Shown: piece after piece, positions 39,722-50,000 of the stretch
Numbering within the stretch: the stretch's first letter is position 1
Layout of the letters: the number at the start of each line of letters is the position of its first letter
DNA from: Streptomyces griseiscabiei
GTDB taxonomy: Bacteria; Actinomycetota; Actinomycetes; Streptomycetales; Streptomycetaceae
Direction: 5' to 3'
DNA length: 64,000 nt
NCBI RefSeq assembly: GCF_020010925.1
Contig: NZ_JAGJBZ010000001.1
Span: forward strand, 2,356,001 to 2,420,000
The notes under the pieces: model-generated
Database searches by the model: none
Seen by the model: only the letters and a program-made list of their open reading frames with translations
What the model was told of the DNA's origin: nothing
Program-made: the position numbers and the translations under genes

Positions 39722-42700
39722 GTGACCCCACGACATCGCATCGTCCGGTCTCTGGCGTCCATGGCCCCGTTGGTCCTCGGCGCGAGCCTGATGGCCGCGC
39801 CCACCGCGAGCGCGGACACGACGGACACGGCCACGGCCGCCGCGGCGGCGAACGCGGTCACCGTCCGGATCGACCCGTCGTACCAGCAGCAGAAGTTCGA
39901 GGGCTGGGGCACCAGCCTGGTCTGGTTCGCCAACGCCACGGGGAACTACCCCGAGCCCATCCGAAGACAGCTTGTCGACATGCTGTTCGGCGAGGACGGG
40001 CTCGGCCTGAACATCGCGCGCTACAACATCGGCGGCGGCAACGCCCCCGACGTCCGCAAGGACTACATGAAGGCCGGCGCGACGATGGACGGCTTCTGGA
40101 AGGCGCCGGAGGGCACCACCCGGCAGGACATGGAGTGGTGGGACCCGGACGACCCGGACCACTGGAACTGGGACGCCGACGCGGGCCAGCGCTGGTGGGT
40201 GGACCAGATCAAGGACAAGGTCGACACCTGGGAGGCGTTCAGCAACTCGCCGCCCTGGTTCCAGACCGTCAGCGGCTATGTCTCCGGCGGCTTCGACGCG
40301 AACACGGACCAGATCCGCGCGGACCGCGTGGACGAGTTCGCCACGTACCTGGTGAAGGTAGCCGAGCGCCTCGAGCAGAAGCACGGCATCGACTTCGACA
40401 CCATCGCCCCGCTGAACGAGCCCAACACCAACTACTGGGGCACCCAGATCGGCGCGAACGGCCAGCCCACCGGCGGCCGTCAGGAGGGCGCGCACGCGGG
40501 CCCGGCGCTCCAGCAGAAGGTGCTCCTCGCCCTCGACAAGGCGCTCGAAGGCGCGAGGACCGACGCCGAGATCTCGGCGATGGACGAGACCAACCCGACG
40601 ATCTTCACCCAGAACTGGAACGCCTACGACGCCTCCGCGCGGGCCGCGGTCCCCCAGCTCAACGTGCACACCTACGGCACCGGTATGCGCACCAGCGCCC
40701 GGGACATCGCCAAGGGCGCCGGCAAGAAGCTCTGGATGAGCGAGGTCGAGGGCACCTGGGGCACCGGCAGCGACTTCACGAGCATGGAACCGGGCCTCGG
40801 CATCGCCACCCGCATGGTCGACGACATGCGGGAACTGGAGCCCTCCGCCTGGGTGTTCTGGCAGCCGATCGAGGACTCGATCCCGCAGGCCGCGGCCGGC
40901 AAGAACTGGGGCAGCATCCACGTCCCGTTCAACTGCACGGCCACGGACACCCTGGAGACCTGCCCGATCCGGGCCAACTCCAAGTTCCACACCATCAGGA
41001 ACTTCACCCACCACATCCGGCCCGGCGACCACTTCGTGAAGGTCGACGACCCCTCCAGCGTCGCCGCCGTCCGGAAGTCCGGCCGCTCGGCCACCGTGGT
41101 CCACGTGAACGGCGGCACGACCGCCCGATCCGTCACCCTGGACCTCTCGCGCTTCCGCAAGATCGACGCGGGCGCCACCGTCACCCCCGTCGTGACGAGC
41201 GCGGGCGGGGCCCTGGTCAAGGGCGCCCCGGTCCCGGTGACCGACCGCTCGGCCACTCTCGACGTCCCCGCCAAGTCCGTCACCACGTTCCTGGTCGATG
41301 GCGTCCGGGGCGCGGACAAGGACGCCGCCCTCGTCCAGCCCGGTCACGTCTACCGCCTCCAGGGCGCGCAGAGCGGCAAGGCGTTCGCCCCGTCGCAGGA
41401 CGGCACCGGTGTCGTCCTGCGCACCACCGACGCCGCGAGCGCCCGGCAGCTGTGGTCGATCGAGCAGCTGACCTCCGGCACCGGCAACCGCGAGCGCTAC
41501 GCCCTGACCAACGCGGAGACCCGCCGGCGGCTCGCCGTGCGCGACAACCAGGCCGTGCTCGAAGAGGCCACCGGCGGTGAGGTGCCCGAGGCGGCGCAGT
41601 GGCTCATGTCGACCACCGGCGACGGCAGTTGGACGTTGGTGAACGCCGCCACCGGCCGCCTCCTGGACGTCACCGGACAGTCGTCGGCCGACGGCGCCAA
41701 GGTGTCCACGTACACCCCGACGTCGGCGGACAACCAGCGCTGGGCCGTGAGCGACGAGACCGTGCTGAGCACCGAGCGGGCGGAGGCGTTCACCGTCCCG
41801 GGTCTGCGGCCGAAGCTGCCCGAGACGGTGACCCCGGTGGTGCGCGACGGTGCCAGGGGCTCCCTGCCCGTGGTGTGGGAGCTGCCGGCGGACCGCAAGT
41901 GGCGCAAGTCCGGGACCGTACGCGTCAAGGGTGAGGCCACCGACGTCCTCGGCCGGAAGGTCCCGGCGGAGGCCCTGGTCACCGTCGACACGATCGCCTC
42001 GACGGTCCCCGGCCGCGCCAAGACGTACCAGGGGGGCGAGCCGGAGCTTCCGCGCTCGGTCGTCGGCGTCGGCCGGGACGGCGGTCGGACCGCCCTCCCT
42101 GTGACCTGGGACCAGGCACCCGACGGGGCGTTCGACGAGAAGGGCGTCGTGACCGTGACCGGAAGGGCGGAGGTCGTCGACGGCTCCACGGTCGACGCGA
42201 CCGTACGCGTCCAGGTCACCGGGGCCTCGGAGACCAACATCGCGCCCGACACGGGCGTGACCGTCGCCGCCACCTACACCGAGAGCGGCTACTCCGCCGA
42301 GCGGCTGCGCAACGGGAACACCGCCGAGAAGGCCTGGTCCAACTGGAGGTCGGGCACCAAGAACCCGTCCGACACGATCACCTTCGGTCTGCCGAAGGCC
42401 CGCGACCTGAGCCGGATCGTCGCCCACTTCCACCGTGACGGCACCAACGTCTCCTTCCCACAGAGCCTGAAGGTGCAGGTCAGGGCGGTGGCGGACGGCC
42501 CGTGGACCGACGCGGGCGACTCCGTCGCGGTCGGCACGGAGGGCACCCCGGTCGTCGAGGTCCCGCTCGACGCGGGCCCGGTGACCGGTGTGCGGGTGGT
42601 CATGACGGCACGTCAGGGCGGCTACATCACCATGGGTGAGGTCGAGGTGTTCGCCAAGTCCCCCGGTGTCTCCTCGGACGCCGCGGCCACCGCGATCGAG

Positions 42701-42916
42701 GTGGCCGGGAAGGGGATCGAGTCCTTCGACCCCGACACCACCGCCTACCGGGTGGCCACGGCCGACCCGAGCCGGGCGGAGGTCACGGCGACGGCCCGCG
42801 ACCCGTACGCGACCGTCGAGGTGGACCGCGTCGGCGACACCTCGGCCGTCGTCACCGTGACGAGCGAGGACGGCTCACGGACCCGGGAGTACCGGATCAC
42901 GCTCGTACGACCCTGA
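39722..42916 (+). CDS. Secreted multidomain GH30 endo-beta-1,6-galactanase
   Basis: A 1064-residue secreted enzyme. After the signal (ASMAPLVLGASLMAAPTASA) comes a GH30 barrel of the beta-1,6-galactanase type: QQQKFEGWGTSLVWFANATG, acid/base Glu233 in PLNEPNTNYWG and nucleophile Glu341 in WMSEVEGTWG. Then follow a ricin-type beta-trefoil (about 520-680; RLQGAQSGKAF, RLLDVTGQSS, NQRWAVSDE), two Big_4-type Ig domains (690-840), a CBM32/F5-8C-like domain (845-980; ESGYSAERLRNGNTAEKAW) and a cadherin-like end (990-1064). It would cut the galactan side chains of arabinogalactan proteins. The start is GTG 39722, with AAAGGAG close upstream. A LacI-type operator precedes it. Confidence 0.9.
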   Translation: MTPRHRIVRSLASMAPLVLGASLMAAPTASADTTDTATAAAAANAVTVRIDPSYQQQKFEGWGTSLVWFANATGNYPEPIRRQLVDMLFGEDGLGLNIARYNIGGGNAPDVRKDYMKAGATMDGFWKAPEGTTRQDMEWWDPDDPDHWNWDADAGQRWWVDQIKDKVDTWEAFSNSPPWFQTVSGYVSGGFDANTDQIRADRVDEFATYLVKVAERLEQKHGIDFDTIAPLNEPNTNYWGTQIGANGQPTGGRQEGAHAGPALQQKVLLALDKALEGARTDAEISAMDETNPTIFTQNWNAYDASARAAVPQLNVHTYGTGMRTSARDIAKGAGKKLWMSEVEGTWGTGSDFTSMEPGLGIATRMVDDMRELEPSAWVFWQPIEDSIPQAAAGKNWGSIHVPFNCTATDTLETCPIRANSKFHTIRNFTHHIRPGDHFVKVDDPSSVAAVRKSGRSATVVHVNGGTTARSVTLDLSRFRKIDAGATVTPVVTSAGGALVKGAPVPVTDRSATLDVPAKSVTTFLVDGVRGADKDAALVQPGHVYRLQGAQSGKAFAPSQDGTGVVLRTTDAASARQLWSIEQLTSGTGNRERYALTNAETRRRLAVRDNQAVLEEATGGEVPEAAQWLMSTTGDGSWTLVNAATGRLLDVTGQSSADGAKVSTYTPTSADNQRWAVSDETVLSTERAEAFTVPGLRPKLPETVTPVVRDGARGSLPVVWELPADRKWRKSGTVRVKGEATDVLGRKVPAEALVTVDTIASTVPGRAKTYQGGEPELPRSVVGVGRDGGRTALPVTWDQAPDGAFDEKGVVTVTGRAEVVDGSTVDATVRVQVTGASETNIAPDTGVTVAATYTESGYSAERLRNGNTAEKAWSNWRSGTKNPSDTITFGLPKARDLSRIVAHFHRDGTNVSFPQSLKVQVRAVADGPWTDAGDSVAVGTEGTPVVEVPLDAGPVTGVRVVMTARQGGYITMGEVEVFAKSPGVSSDAAATAIEVAGKGIESFDPDTTAYRVATADPSRAEVTATARDPYATVEVDRVGDTSAVVTVTSEDGSRTREYRITLVRP

Positions 42917-42947
42917 GGTGAGCGGCAGCCTCGTACGACGCTGACCC

Positions 42948-42982
42948 GACCGGCGGGGGCCATGAGCGGGCCCCCGCCGGTC
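42948..42982. terminator. 13-bp hairpin between galactanase and mannanase
   Basis: GACCGGCGGGGGC (42948-42960) pairs exactly with 42970-42982 around a 9-nt loop. It serves the convergent ends at 42916 and 43003. Confidence 0.82.
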
Positions 42983-43002
42983 ACTTGCCCCCCGGGGGTT
43001 GG

Positions 43003-44676
43003 TCAACTGCTCGCGCAGGCCGCCCCGTCGAGGGTGAAGGCGGCCGGTGCGGGGTTGGTCGCGCCCTTGCTCCCGATGAACCCGACCGTCACGGAACCCG
43101 CGGCCGGGATGGTGTTGGTGTAGGCGACGGGCTTCACGCTCACCGCGCTTCCGCTCTGGGTGGCGGTCCCGCCCCACATGTTGGTGACGGTCTGGCCGCC
43201 GGCGAACGTGAAGGCCAGGGTCCAGCCGCTGACGGCGGTGGTGCCGGTGTTGCGGACGACGATCTCGCCCTGGAAGCCGCCCGGCCACTCGTTGGTGGCC
43301 CGGTAGGTGACCGCGCAGTTCCCGGTGGGCGTGGAGCCGCCCTCGTCCGTGGTGACGTTCACCGTGGCCGAGCGGTTCGACCGGTTCCCTGCGGCGTCGC
43401 GGGCGTAGACGGCGAAGGTGTAGGCCGTGTCGGCGGTGAGGCCGGTCAGGGTGACGGTGGGGGTGGTGGAGGCGGCGAGCTTGGTCTCGGTGGAGCCGGA
43501 GACCCGGACGACGTCGTAGCCGGTGACGCCGACGTTGTCGGTGGCGGCGGTCCAGGAGAGCGTGGCCGAGGTCGCCGTCACCGCCGAGGCGGTGGGGGTG
43601 CCGGGGGTGCTCGGCGCCTGGGTGTCGCCGGGGGTGCCGCCGCCGAAGACCGTGGCCTCCTCGGCGGTCTGCGCGATGCCGTTGACGCCGTTGAAGATCC
43701 GCTGGCCCCAGGCGCTGAGCCGTGTGGGGTCGAAGCCGATCGACAGATCGAGGACCGGGTCGGTGTTGCCGCTCCACGACCAGGCGAGATAGCCGAGGTC
43801 GAGCTGCTCGGCGGCGGCCATCATGGTGTCCTCGTCCGGGTCGCCCCACTGGTCGGCGGGGCCGCCGAACTCGCCGATGAGCAGGGGCAGTCCGGCGTTC
43901 ACGAAGGCGTTCAGATAGTCGGTGATCTCCGCGGCGGTGTCGAAGACGCTGTACATGTGGATGGAGAAGATCAGGTTGCCGGTGGTGTCGGCCTCGTACA
44001 CGGACCGGGCGTTGGCGCGCATGACGCCCTGCCAGTCCTGGCCCCAGTTGGGCGCGTCCACCATGATCGTGTGCTGGAAGCCGGCGTTCCGCAGCTTCTG
44101 CACGGCGGCCTTGGTGGGCGCGGTCCAGCCCTCGGGGTTGGTGTTGCCCCAGGGCTCGTTGCCGATGTTGACGATGACGTAGTTCTCCTCGCCGGCGAGG
44201 ACGTCCTTGAGGCTGATCCAGTAGTCGGCGGCGTGGTCCAGTGTCCCGGCCGCCGCCTCCTCGCCGTATCCGGTGGTGTCGTGCACCTCCAGGACGCAGA
44301 TGAGCCGGTTGGCCTTGCACTGGGCGACGACGTTCGCCACGTCGGCGGGGCTGTTCCTCGTCCAGCGGTGCCCGTCGGAGAGGACGACACGGACGGTGTT
44401 GGCGCCCAGCGCCTTGATGTCGGCCAGCGACCGGGTCTGACCCGGGTACCAGGTGTGGGCGTGGTTGACGCCGCGCATCACGAAGTCGTTGCCGTTGGCC
44501 TCCCGCAGCCGGCCGTCGTCGATGTGCAGGCCGGTGGCCCGGACGTCGGGCGCGGACTGGGCGAGGGCGACGGCCGGGGCGAGGACGCCGAGGAGCGTGA
44601 GCGTGATCAGGCCCGCGAGCGCGGTCAGGAGGGTGCGCGGGAGACTCCCGCGTGGTGTGCTTCTTCCGGTTCTCAT
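43003..44676 (-). CDS. Secreted beta-mannanase: GH5 + FnIII + CBM2
   Basis: A 557-residue secreted endo-mannanase-type enzyme. The signal peptide (TLLTALAGLITLTLLGVLAP) leads into a GH5 barrel with the mannanase-like opening ANGNDFVMRGVNHAHTWYPG, acid/base Glu174 in VNIGNEPWGNTN and nucleophile Glu269 in LLIGEFGGPADQW. A fibronectin-III domain follows (355-435, TPTASAVTATSATLSWTAAT) and a CBM2 cellulose-binding domain (448-557; CAVTYRATNEWPGGFQGEIV, paired terminal Cys). It hydrolyses mannan while anchored on cellulose. A perfect CebR box inside a 34-bp palindrome lies about 70 bp upstream, so cello-oligosaccharides should induce it, as for mannanases of related actinobacteria. Confidence 0.92.
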   Translation of the reverse strand: MRTGRSTPRGSLPRTLLTALAGLITLTLLGVLAPAVALAQSAPDVRATGLHIDDGRLREANGNDFVMRGVNHAHTWYPGQTRSLADIKALGANTVRVVLSDGHRWTRNSPADVANVVAQCKANRLICVLEVHDTTGYGEEAAAGTLDHAADYWISLKDVLAGEENYVIVNIGNEPWGNTNPEGWTAPTKAAVQKLRNAGFQHTIMVDAPNWGQDWQGVMRANARSVYEADTTGNLIFSIHMYSVFDTAAEITDYLNAFVNAGLPLLIGEFGGPADQWGDPDEDTMMAAAEQLDLGYLAWSWSGNTDPVLDLSIGFDPTRLSAWGQRIFNGVNGIAQTAEEATVFGGGTPGDTQAPSTPGTPTASAVTATSATLSWTAATDNVGVTGYDVVRVSGSTETKLAASTTPTVTLTGLTADTAYTFAVYARDAAGNRSNRSATVNVTTDEGGSTPTGNCAVTYRATNEWPGGFQGEIVVRNTGTTAVSGWTLAFTFAGGQTVTNMWGGTATQSGSAVSVKPVAYTNTIPAAGSVTVGFIGSKGATNPAPAAFTLDGAACASS

Positions 44677-44737
44677 CGCGACTCCAGGTGGGGGTGGGCG
44701 CCGAGAAGTTCAGGCATCGAAACGGTGTGGGGGGTGG

Positions 44738-44771
44738 GATGGGTTCATGGGAGCGCTCCCATGAACCCATC
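44738..44771. promoter_or_regulatory. CebR operator inside a 34-bp perfect palindrome
   Basis: The CebR box TGGGAGCGCTCCCA is at 44748-44761. Symmetry continues ten bases further on each side: the left arm 44738-44754 starts GATGGGTTCA and is the exact reverse complement of 44755-44771. It lies between the stop of the Tat-exported GH127 (44804) and the mannanase ATG (44676), both leftward. It can act as an operator and, in RNA, as a hairpin ending the upstream transcript. Confidence 0.88.
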
Positions 44772-44803
44772 TCGCCCCGTACACGTCAACCCTGCGCGCG
44801 TGC

Positions 44804-46960
44804 TCAGCGCCTGAGATTCGCACGCACCGCCGCCGCGACCACCGCGTCCCGCTCGGCGCCGGTGAACCGCCCCTCGGCCACCCACGCCTCGGCGAGGGCG
44901 CGCACCGCCCGGACGAAGGCCTCGGACGTCGCGAAGGGCGCCTGCGCCCAGAGCACGTCGAGGAAGGTCGCACCGTCGCCCCGGGCCCGGTTGGGAACCC
45001 CGGAGGCGGCCGTGCCGAACACCACGACGGGCTCGGAACGCCTGAAGTACGCGTGGTAACGGAGGTCGTTCCCGGCGAAGAACGGCGCGAGGGTCAGCCC
45101 GTGCGTGGTGAAGTGCAGCGGCCTGCCCTCGGGGCGGAGCACGTCCGCGAGATCGCCGCGCAGGGTGAAGTCCTTGTAGAAGGAGAAGTTCCGGAACCCG
45201 GTCTCCGCGCTCTGCGCGACCAGCAGCAGCGGGCCGAGGAACACCGACTGGACCGTGGGATCGTCCGGCGCCCGCTCCACCCGCAGCCGGTAGGGCGCGG
45301 AGATCCCGACCCGGTCGCCGCGCCGCCAGGTCCGGCTGAGCGTGAGGTACGACCCGGGCACGGCGTCGACCCGCTGCCGGACCCCGTTGACCGTCACGGT
45401 GAAGCCGCCCGTGGCCCAGGACGGCACCCGCAGCCGCAGGTCGAACGTGCCCCCGCCCTCCCGGAACGTCAGCGTGCGCACGCCCTCGGCCGGATAGGCG
45501 CTCGACTGGTCCAGCACGAGCCCCCGCTCCGGCCAGCGCAGCGTCGAGGCGAGGTAGAGGTTCACGTAGAGCGCGTCGCCGTCGGCGGAGCGGAAGTACA
45601 CCGAGTCCTGGTACTTGGTGTGGTTCTCCATCCCGGTGCCGCCGCAGCAGGTGCCGGTGTTGCCGTACTCGCGCACCACCCCCGGGCCCATCCCCACGAA
45701 GTAGGTGACCTCCGGGCTGCCCGTGCTCGCCGCGTCCCGGCGGGAGGCGAGGATGTGGTTGGTCAGCCCCCGCTCGTAGTAGTCCATGTGCGCCGCGTCC
45801 GGCTCCCGGAAGAACAGCTGCCGGCTGAGCTTGAGCATGTTGTACGTCGCGCAGGTCTCGGCGTTCTTGTCGTCCAGGGTGGCCGCGATCGCGCCCCGCG
45901 CCTTGAACATCTCGCCCTGCCCGGTGCCGCCCAGGCTGTAGGTCCGGGGCCCGACGACCATGCCCCAGAAGTTCCGCGCGGCCTCGGCGTACCGCTCCTC
46001 GCCCGTCTCGTCGGACATCCGCAGATACCCGGTGAACTGCGGGATGTGCTGGTTGGCGTGGCGCCCGTCGAGGATGTCCCGGCCCTGGGCGCAGGCGTCG
46101 AGCAGCGCGGTGTTGTCGAAGCAGCGGGCGGCGGCGAGATGGGCCGCCCTGCCGGTGAGGGCGTACAGGTCGGCCATCACCTCGTTCATCCCGCCGTACT
46201 CACCGGCGATGTAGATGGACCACATACGGTCCAGCTGGGCCTTGGGCAGCCCGCCGAGCCTGCTGTGGACCCAGTCGCCCATCTTCGAGGCGATGGTGAG
46301 GGCCTGGGCGTTGCCCGCCAGGGTGTGCGCGTCGAGCAGACCCCGCATGATCTTGTGGCAGGTGTAGTAGGGCGCCCAGATCGTCGGGTACGTCGTGTAG
46401 CTCTCCAGCAGGACGAACTGCGTCTCCGGGTAGGCCGCCAGGAAGCCGGGGTGACTGGGTCTCGGGTTGCCGCGCTCGGCCAGCGCGGTCTGGCACTCGC
46501 CCAACGCGCCGACCAGATAGTCGAGTTTGGTCTTGAGGGCGGCCTCGCGGGTGTCCGCGTACGCCTGGGCGACGAGGGTGAGGAAGTGGCCGCCGTAGTG
46601 GCCGCGCAGATTGCCGTCGGCGGTCTCCCAGCCGCCGGGCGGCCGGGCGCCACGGGTGTCGAGGCCGGCGTTGGCGCGGAAGACCGCCAGGATGCGGTCG
46701 GCCGGGTAGGAGCGGGCGTAGTTCAGCATCAGATCGCGCTTGGCCCGGAACACTCCGTCGCCGAGGGTGACCTGGTCCAGGGGGAAGGGGCGGACCGACC
46801 AGGTGGCGGGGGTGGGCAAGGAGGCCGCGGCGGCGGGCCGGGCGGCGGCCTGTCCGGCGGGGGCGGCGTGCGCGGGCGAGACGGCCTGGGCGAGCGGGCC
46901 GACAGCCGCGGCGCCCGCGGCGAGGCTCAACAGCCGTCGCCTGGTGGGGGGTTGGGACAT
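44804..46960 (-). CDS. Tat-exported GH127-family beta-L-arabinofuranosidase
   Basis: A 718-residue exported member of the GH127/DUF1680 family. The twin-arginine signal is TRRRLLSLAAGAAAVGPLA. The (alpha/alpha)6 barrel contains GGHFLTLVAQAYADT, YYTCHKIMRGLLDAH, then AETCATYNMLKLSRQLFFRE, and the zinc/cysteine catalytic region TGTCCGGTGMENHTKYQDSV, with beta-sandwich domains after it. GH127 enzymes use a Cys nucleophile to remove beta-L-arabinofuranose from plant hydroxyproline-linked glycans. AGGAG precedes ATG 46960, 65 bp from the large hydrolase gene, so it is probably the last gene of the transporter operon. Export distinguishes it from the cytoplasmic GH127 at 51198; the two may act on different chain lengths. 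Confidence 0.88.
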   Translation of the reverse strand: MSQPPTRRRLLSLAAGAAAVGPLAQAVSPAHAAPAGQAAARPAAAASLPTPATWSVRPFPLDQVTLGDGVFRAKRDLMLNYARSYPADRILAVFRANAGLDTRGARPPGGWETADGNLRGHYGGHFLTLVAQAYADTREAALKTKLDYLVGALGECQTALAERGNPRPSHPGFLAAYPETQFVLLESYTTYPTIWAPYYTCHKIMRGLLDAHTLAGNAQALTIASKMGDWVHSRLGGLPKAQLDRMWSIYIAGEYGGMNEVMADLYALTGRAAHLAAARCFDNTALLDACAQGRDILDGRHANQHIPQFTGYLRMSDETGEERYAEAARNFWGMVVGPRTYSLGGTGQGEMFKARGAIAATLDDKNAETCATYNMLKLSRQLFFREPDAAHMDYYERGLTNHILASRRDAASTGSPEVTYFVGMGPGVVREYGNTGTCCGGTGMENHTKYQDSVYFRSADGDALYVNLYLASTLRWPERGLVLDQSSAYPAEGVRTLTFREGGGTFDLRLRVPSWATGGFTVTVNGVRQRVDAVPGSYLTLSRTWRRGDRVGISAPYRLRVERAPDDPTVQSVFLGPLLLVAQSAETGFRNFSFYKDFTLRGDLADVLRPEGRPLHFTTHGLTLAPFFAGNDLRYHAYFRRSEPVVVFGTAASGVPNRARGDGATFLDVLWAQAPFATSEAFVRAVRALAEAWVAEGRFTGAERDAVVAAAVRANLRR

Positions 46961-47025
46961 GCTCTCTCCTCCGATCTGCGGTGGTGCGGGGTGTGGGGGC
47001 TGGAGAAGCGGTCACGGCGGCCCTG

Positions 47026-50000
47026 TCACGGTGACCGTGCCGGGGCCGGTGGTGGTGCCGTCGGTTCTGTCACGGTGACCGTGGCGGTGGCCCGGTACGT
47101 CGTGCCCGCCACGGTTCCCGTCACCTCGAAGGTGCCGGGTTCGGCGTACCGCTCCGGCTCCACCGGGTCCCAGGTGACCTCGGCGCGGCTGTCCTTGGAG
47201 CCGTCGTTGTACGTGGCGACCACCGTGGAGGGAAGAGCGGGCGCCCGGCCGGTCCGGGTGGCGACGCGTTCCTCGGCGATGCTCGTGATCTCGACCGCGT
47301 CGGTCCGCCGCACCCACACGGTCGCGGTGACGGGCCGCGCGGCCCGCTCGGCGATCCCGGTGACCCGCACGCTCGTACCGCCCTCGGCGACCTGCTCGTC
47401 GGTGAGGGCGGGCCAGACGACGGGTGAGCGGGCCGTGGTGCCGTCCCCGTACACGAGCGTCACCTCGCCGGGGAGTTCCGGGACCGTGCCGCGCGGGGTC
47501 GGGACATGCACCTCGCGCACGGCCTCCGGGGTCTCCGCGTACACCTTCCACTCCTGGACGCCGAGCGCCAGGTTCGGATGCCCGGTGAGCCGGGCCCGCA
47601 CGGCGGTCGTGGTGACGGGGGTGAAGGTGGTCCGGTTGTAGCCGTCCTCGGCGGTGCCGTAGCCGCTGGGCGAGGCGACCTCGCGCCAGGTGTCGCCGTC
47701 CCGGTACTCGACGACCCAGGACGCCGGGACCCCGACGCCGTCGCCCGCGCCGGGCTGGGCGTCGCGGAAGAAGTACAGGTCGGAGCCGTCCACCCGGACC
47801 GGGTCCGCCCAGGTGTACTGCACCCACTGGGTGCCCTTCTGCGGCCAGCTCCCCCAGCGCGGGGCGTCGGAGGACGAGGCGGGTTCGCGGCCGTCGTTGA
47901 TCGCGGCCACGGACTCCCAGCCGGAGGTGTGGGAGGCGGTCGGTGTCGCGAAGGGCGCCACGTTCACCTGCCCGCCGGACAGCCCCTCCGCCTCGACGAC
48001 GACCTTCTTCGACGTGGTCGACGTGCCGTCGGTGGCGGTGAGTTCGAGGGTGTAGGTACCGGCCGCCGTGAACCGGGCGACGGTCGTCGGGGCGGTCGGG
48101 TCGTCGAGGATGACCGTCCCGCCGTCCGGGCCGTCCGTCGCCCTCCACCCCGCGGACAGCTTCCCCTCCGGGAGGCCGTCGTCCTCGACGATGCCCGTCA
48201 GCCGCACCTGGCCGGGACGGCTGTACGTGGTGTCCCGCCATGCCTCGACGTACGGCGCGTGGTTGCGGGACGCCGGGGGCCAGACACCCGTGTCGAAGGC
48301 CTGGAACTCCTTCAGACCGCTGGTGTGGCCGTCCCGGTGCCGCATCAGCACCCGGAGTTTGCGCGTCGTCACCTTCTTGAAACGCACCTCGTTGAGATTG
48401 GCCCGGGGGTTGACGGGGGTCTTGGCGGGCCGGGACACGTCCCTCCACCGCCCGTCGCCGTCCTCGTACCGCACGGTGTAGAGCGCCGGTTCGGTGTAGC
48501 CGCCCGGCCGTTTGTCGGCGGCGAAGTACAGCCGTACGTCGTCGACGTCCCGCGCCCGCCCGAAGTCGACCTCGTACCAGTCCTCGTCGTTCCCCGAGCC
48601 GCGCGCGCCCCAGTGGGGTTCGTTGACGGTGAAGCCGTCGACCGCTCCGGCCACGCCCCGTCCCTCGGCCGCGTGGGAGGCGCGGGCGTCGGCCCCGGCG
48701 GCGAGGTTGTCCGTGGCCGTGCCGGTCAGGTCCCGCCCGGCCTTGGCGAACAGATCGGTGACCCGGTCCTTCCGGCCGTACGCGACGTCCTGCGGGGCGG
48801 CGACGGTCGTGCGCAGGCCCGTGGTGCGGGCCTTGGCCCCGCCCCCGTCCGGGAAGGTCACCCTGCGGGTGACGGGGTCGTAGACGAGACGGGTCAGCCG
48901 GTCGGCGGTGAGGGCGAGCCGGCCGTCCAGGTAGAGGGAGTAGCCCTCGGGGACCTGCCGACCGTACGGCCGTTTCCCGTCCCCCGGCTCGTCCCAGATC
49001 ACCGCCACGTCCGTGCCCCGGTAGTTGATGTCGGTGACGGCGAAGTGCGGCCAGTCGACGTCGATCGGGGACAGCTCGATCCTCCGGTCGTCGCGTGGCC
49101 GGAAGCCCATCGCGTCCTCGATCACGGTCCAGTTGGTGGTGCCGAGGATGGTGTGGTGGATCCAGGAGCGGTAGCCGATCTTCTGCGGGTCGGCGCTGCC
49201 GTCGGCCCAGAACTCGTTCTGGTCGGGCCACCGGTTGTCGCCGTCGACGTAGTGGGCCCAGGCGTTCCAGGAGAGCAGCTTCTTGTACCAGGTGCGGTCG
49301 ATGTACCGGTTGGGGTACTTCCGCAGCACCGAGGAGAGGAAGCGGAAGGTGACGGTGGAGTTGATGACCGAGAAGTTGTTGCTCCCCGGATGCCCCTGCT
49401 CGGCCGCCTCCGCCTTGTCGGCCTGGTTGGCGGTGAAGAAGGGGAAGACCGGGTACTGCTTCGCGTCCGCCCACAGCCGCAGGGCCTCGACGTACTGCGG
49501 GTCCTCGTCGGGCGTGGGCATCAGGCCCACGCTGTACGGGTAGTAGTTGTTGATCTCCTTCCAGGGCACCAGGCTGTCGCTCGCCACATGGCGGTGCTTG
49601 AGCAGCTTGTCGTCCGGGTCCCAGAGGTGTTCGAGGACCGCGTCCTTCACGCGCTGCGCGATGCCGCGCAGTTCCCCGGCCTTGGCGTCCTCGCCGAGCA
49701 GGTCGTAGGCGCGGGCCGCCGCCAGGGCGTTGCTGTACACGTACGCCGACTCGGCGCGGTCCAGGTTCCCCGGTTTCCAGTCGAACGACACCGCGTCGGC
49801 GTCGTTGCCGGTCATGGCGCCCCAGTCGTACTCGATCAGCCCGTTGCCGTCGTGGTCGTAGGCCGCCAGCTGGCCTTTGACGTCCTTCTCCGCGTACCGG
49901 GCGAGGTTGCGCGGGATGCCGTCCGGACCGCCGTGCACCTGGTAGGAGCGCCAGGCGGCCTCGGAGATGTACTGGGTGTAGCTGTTGGACCAGTTCTCGG

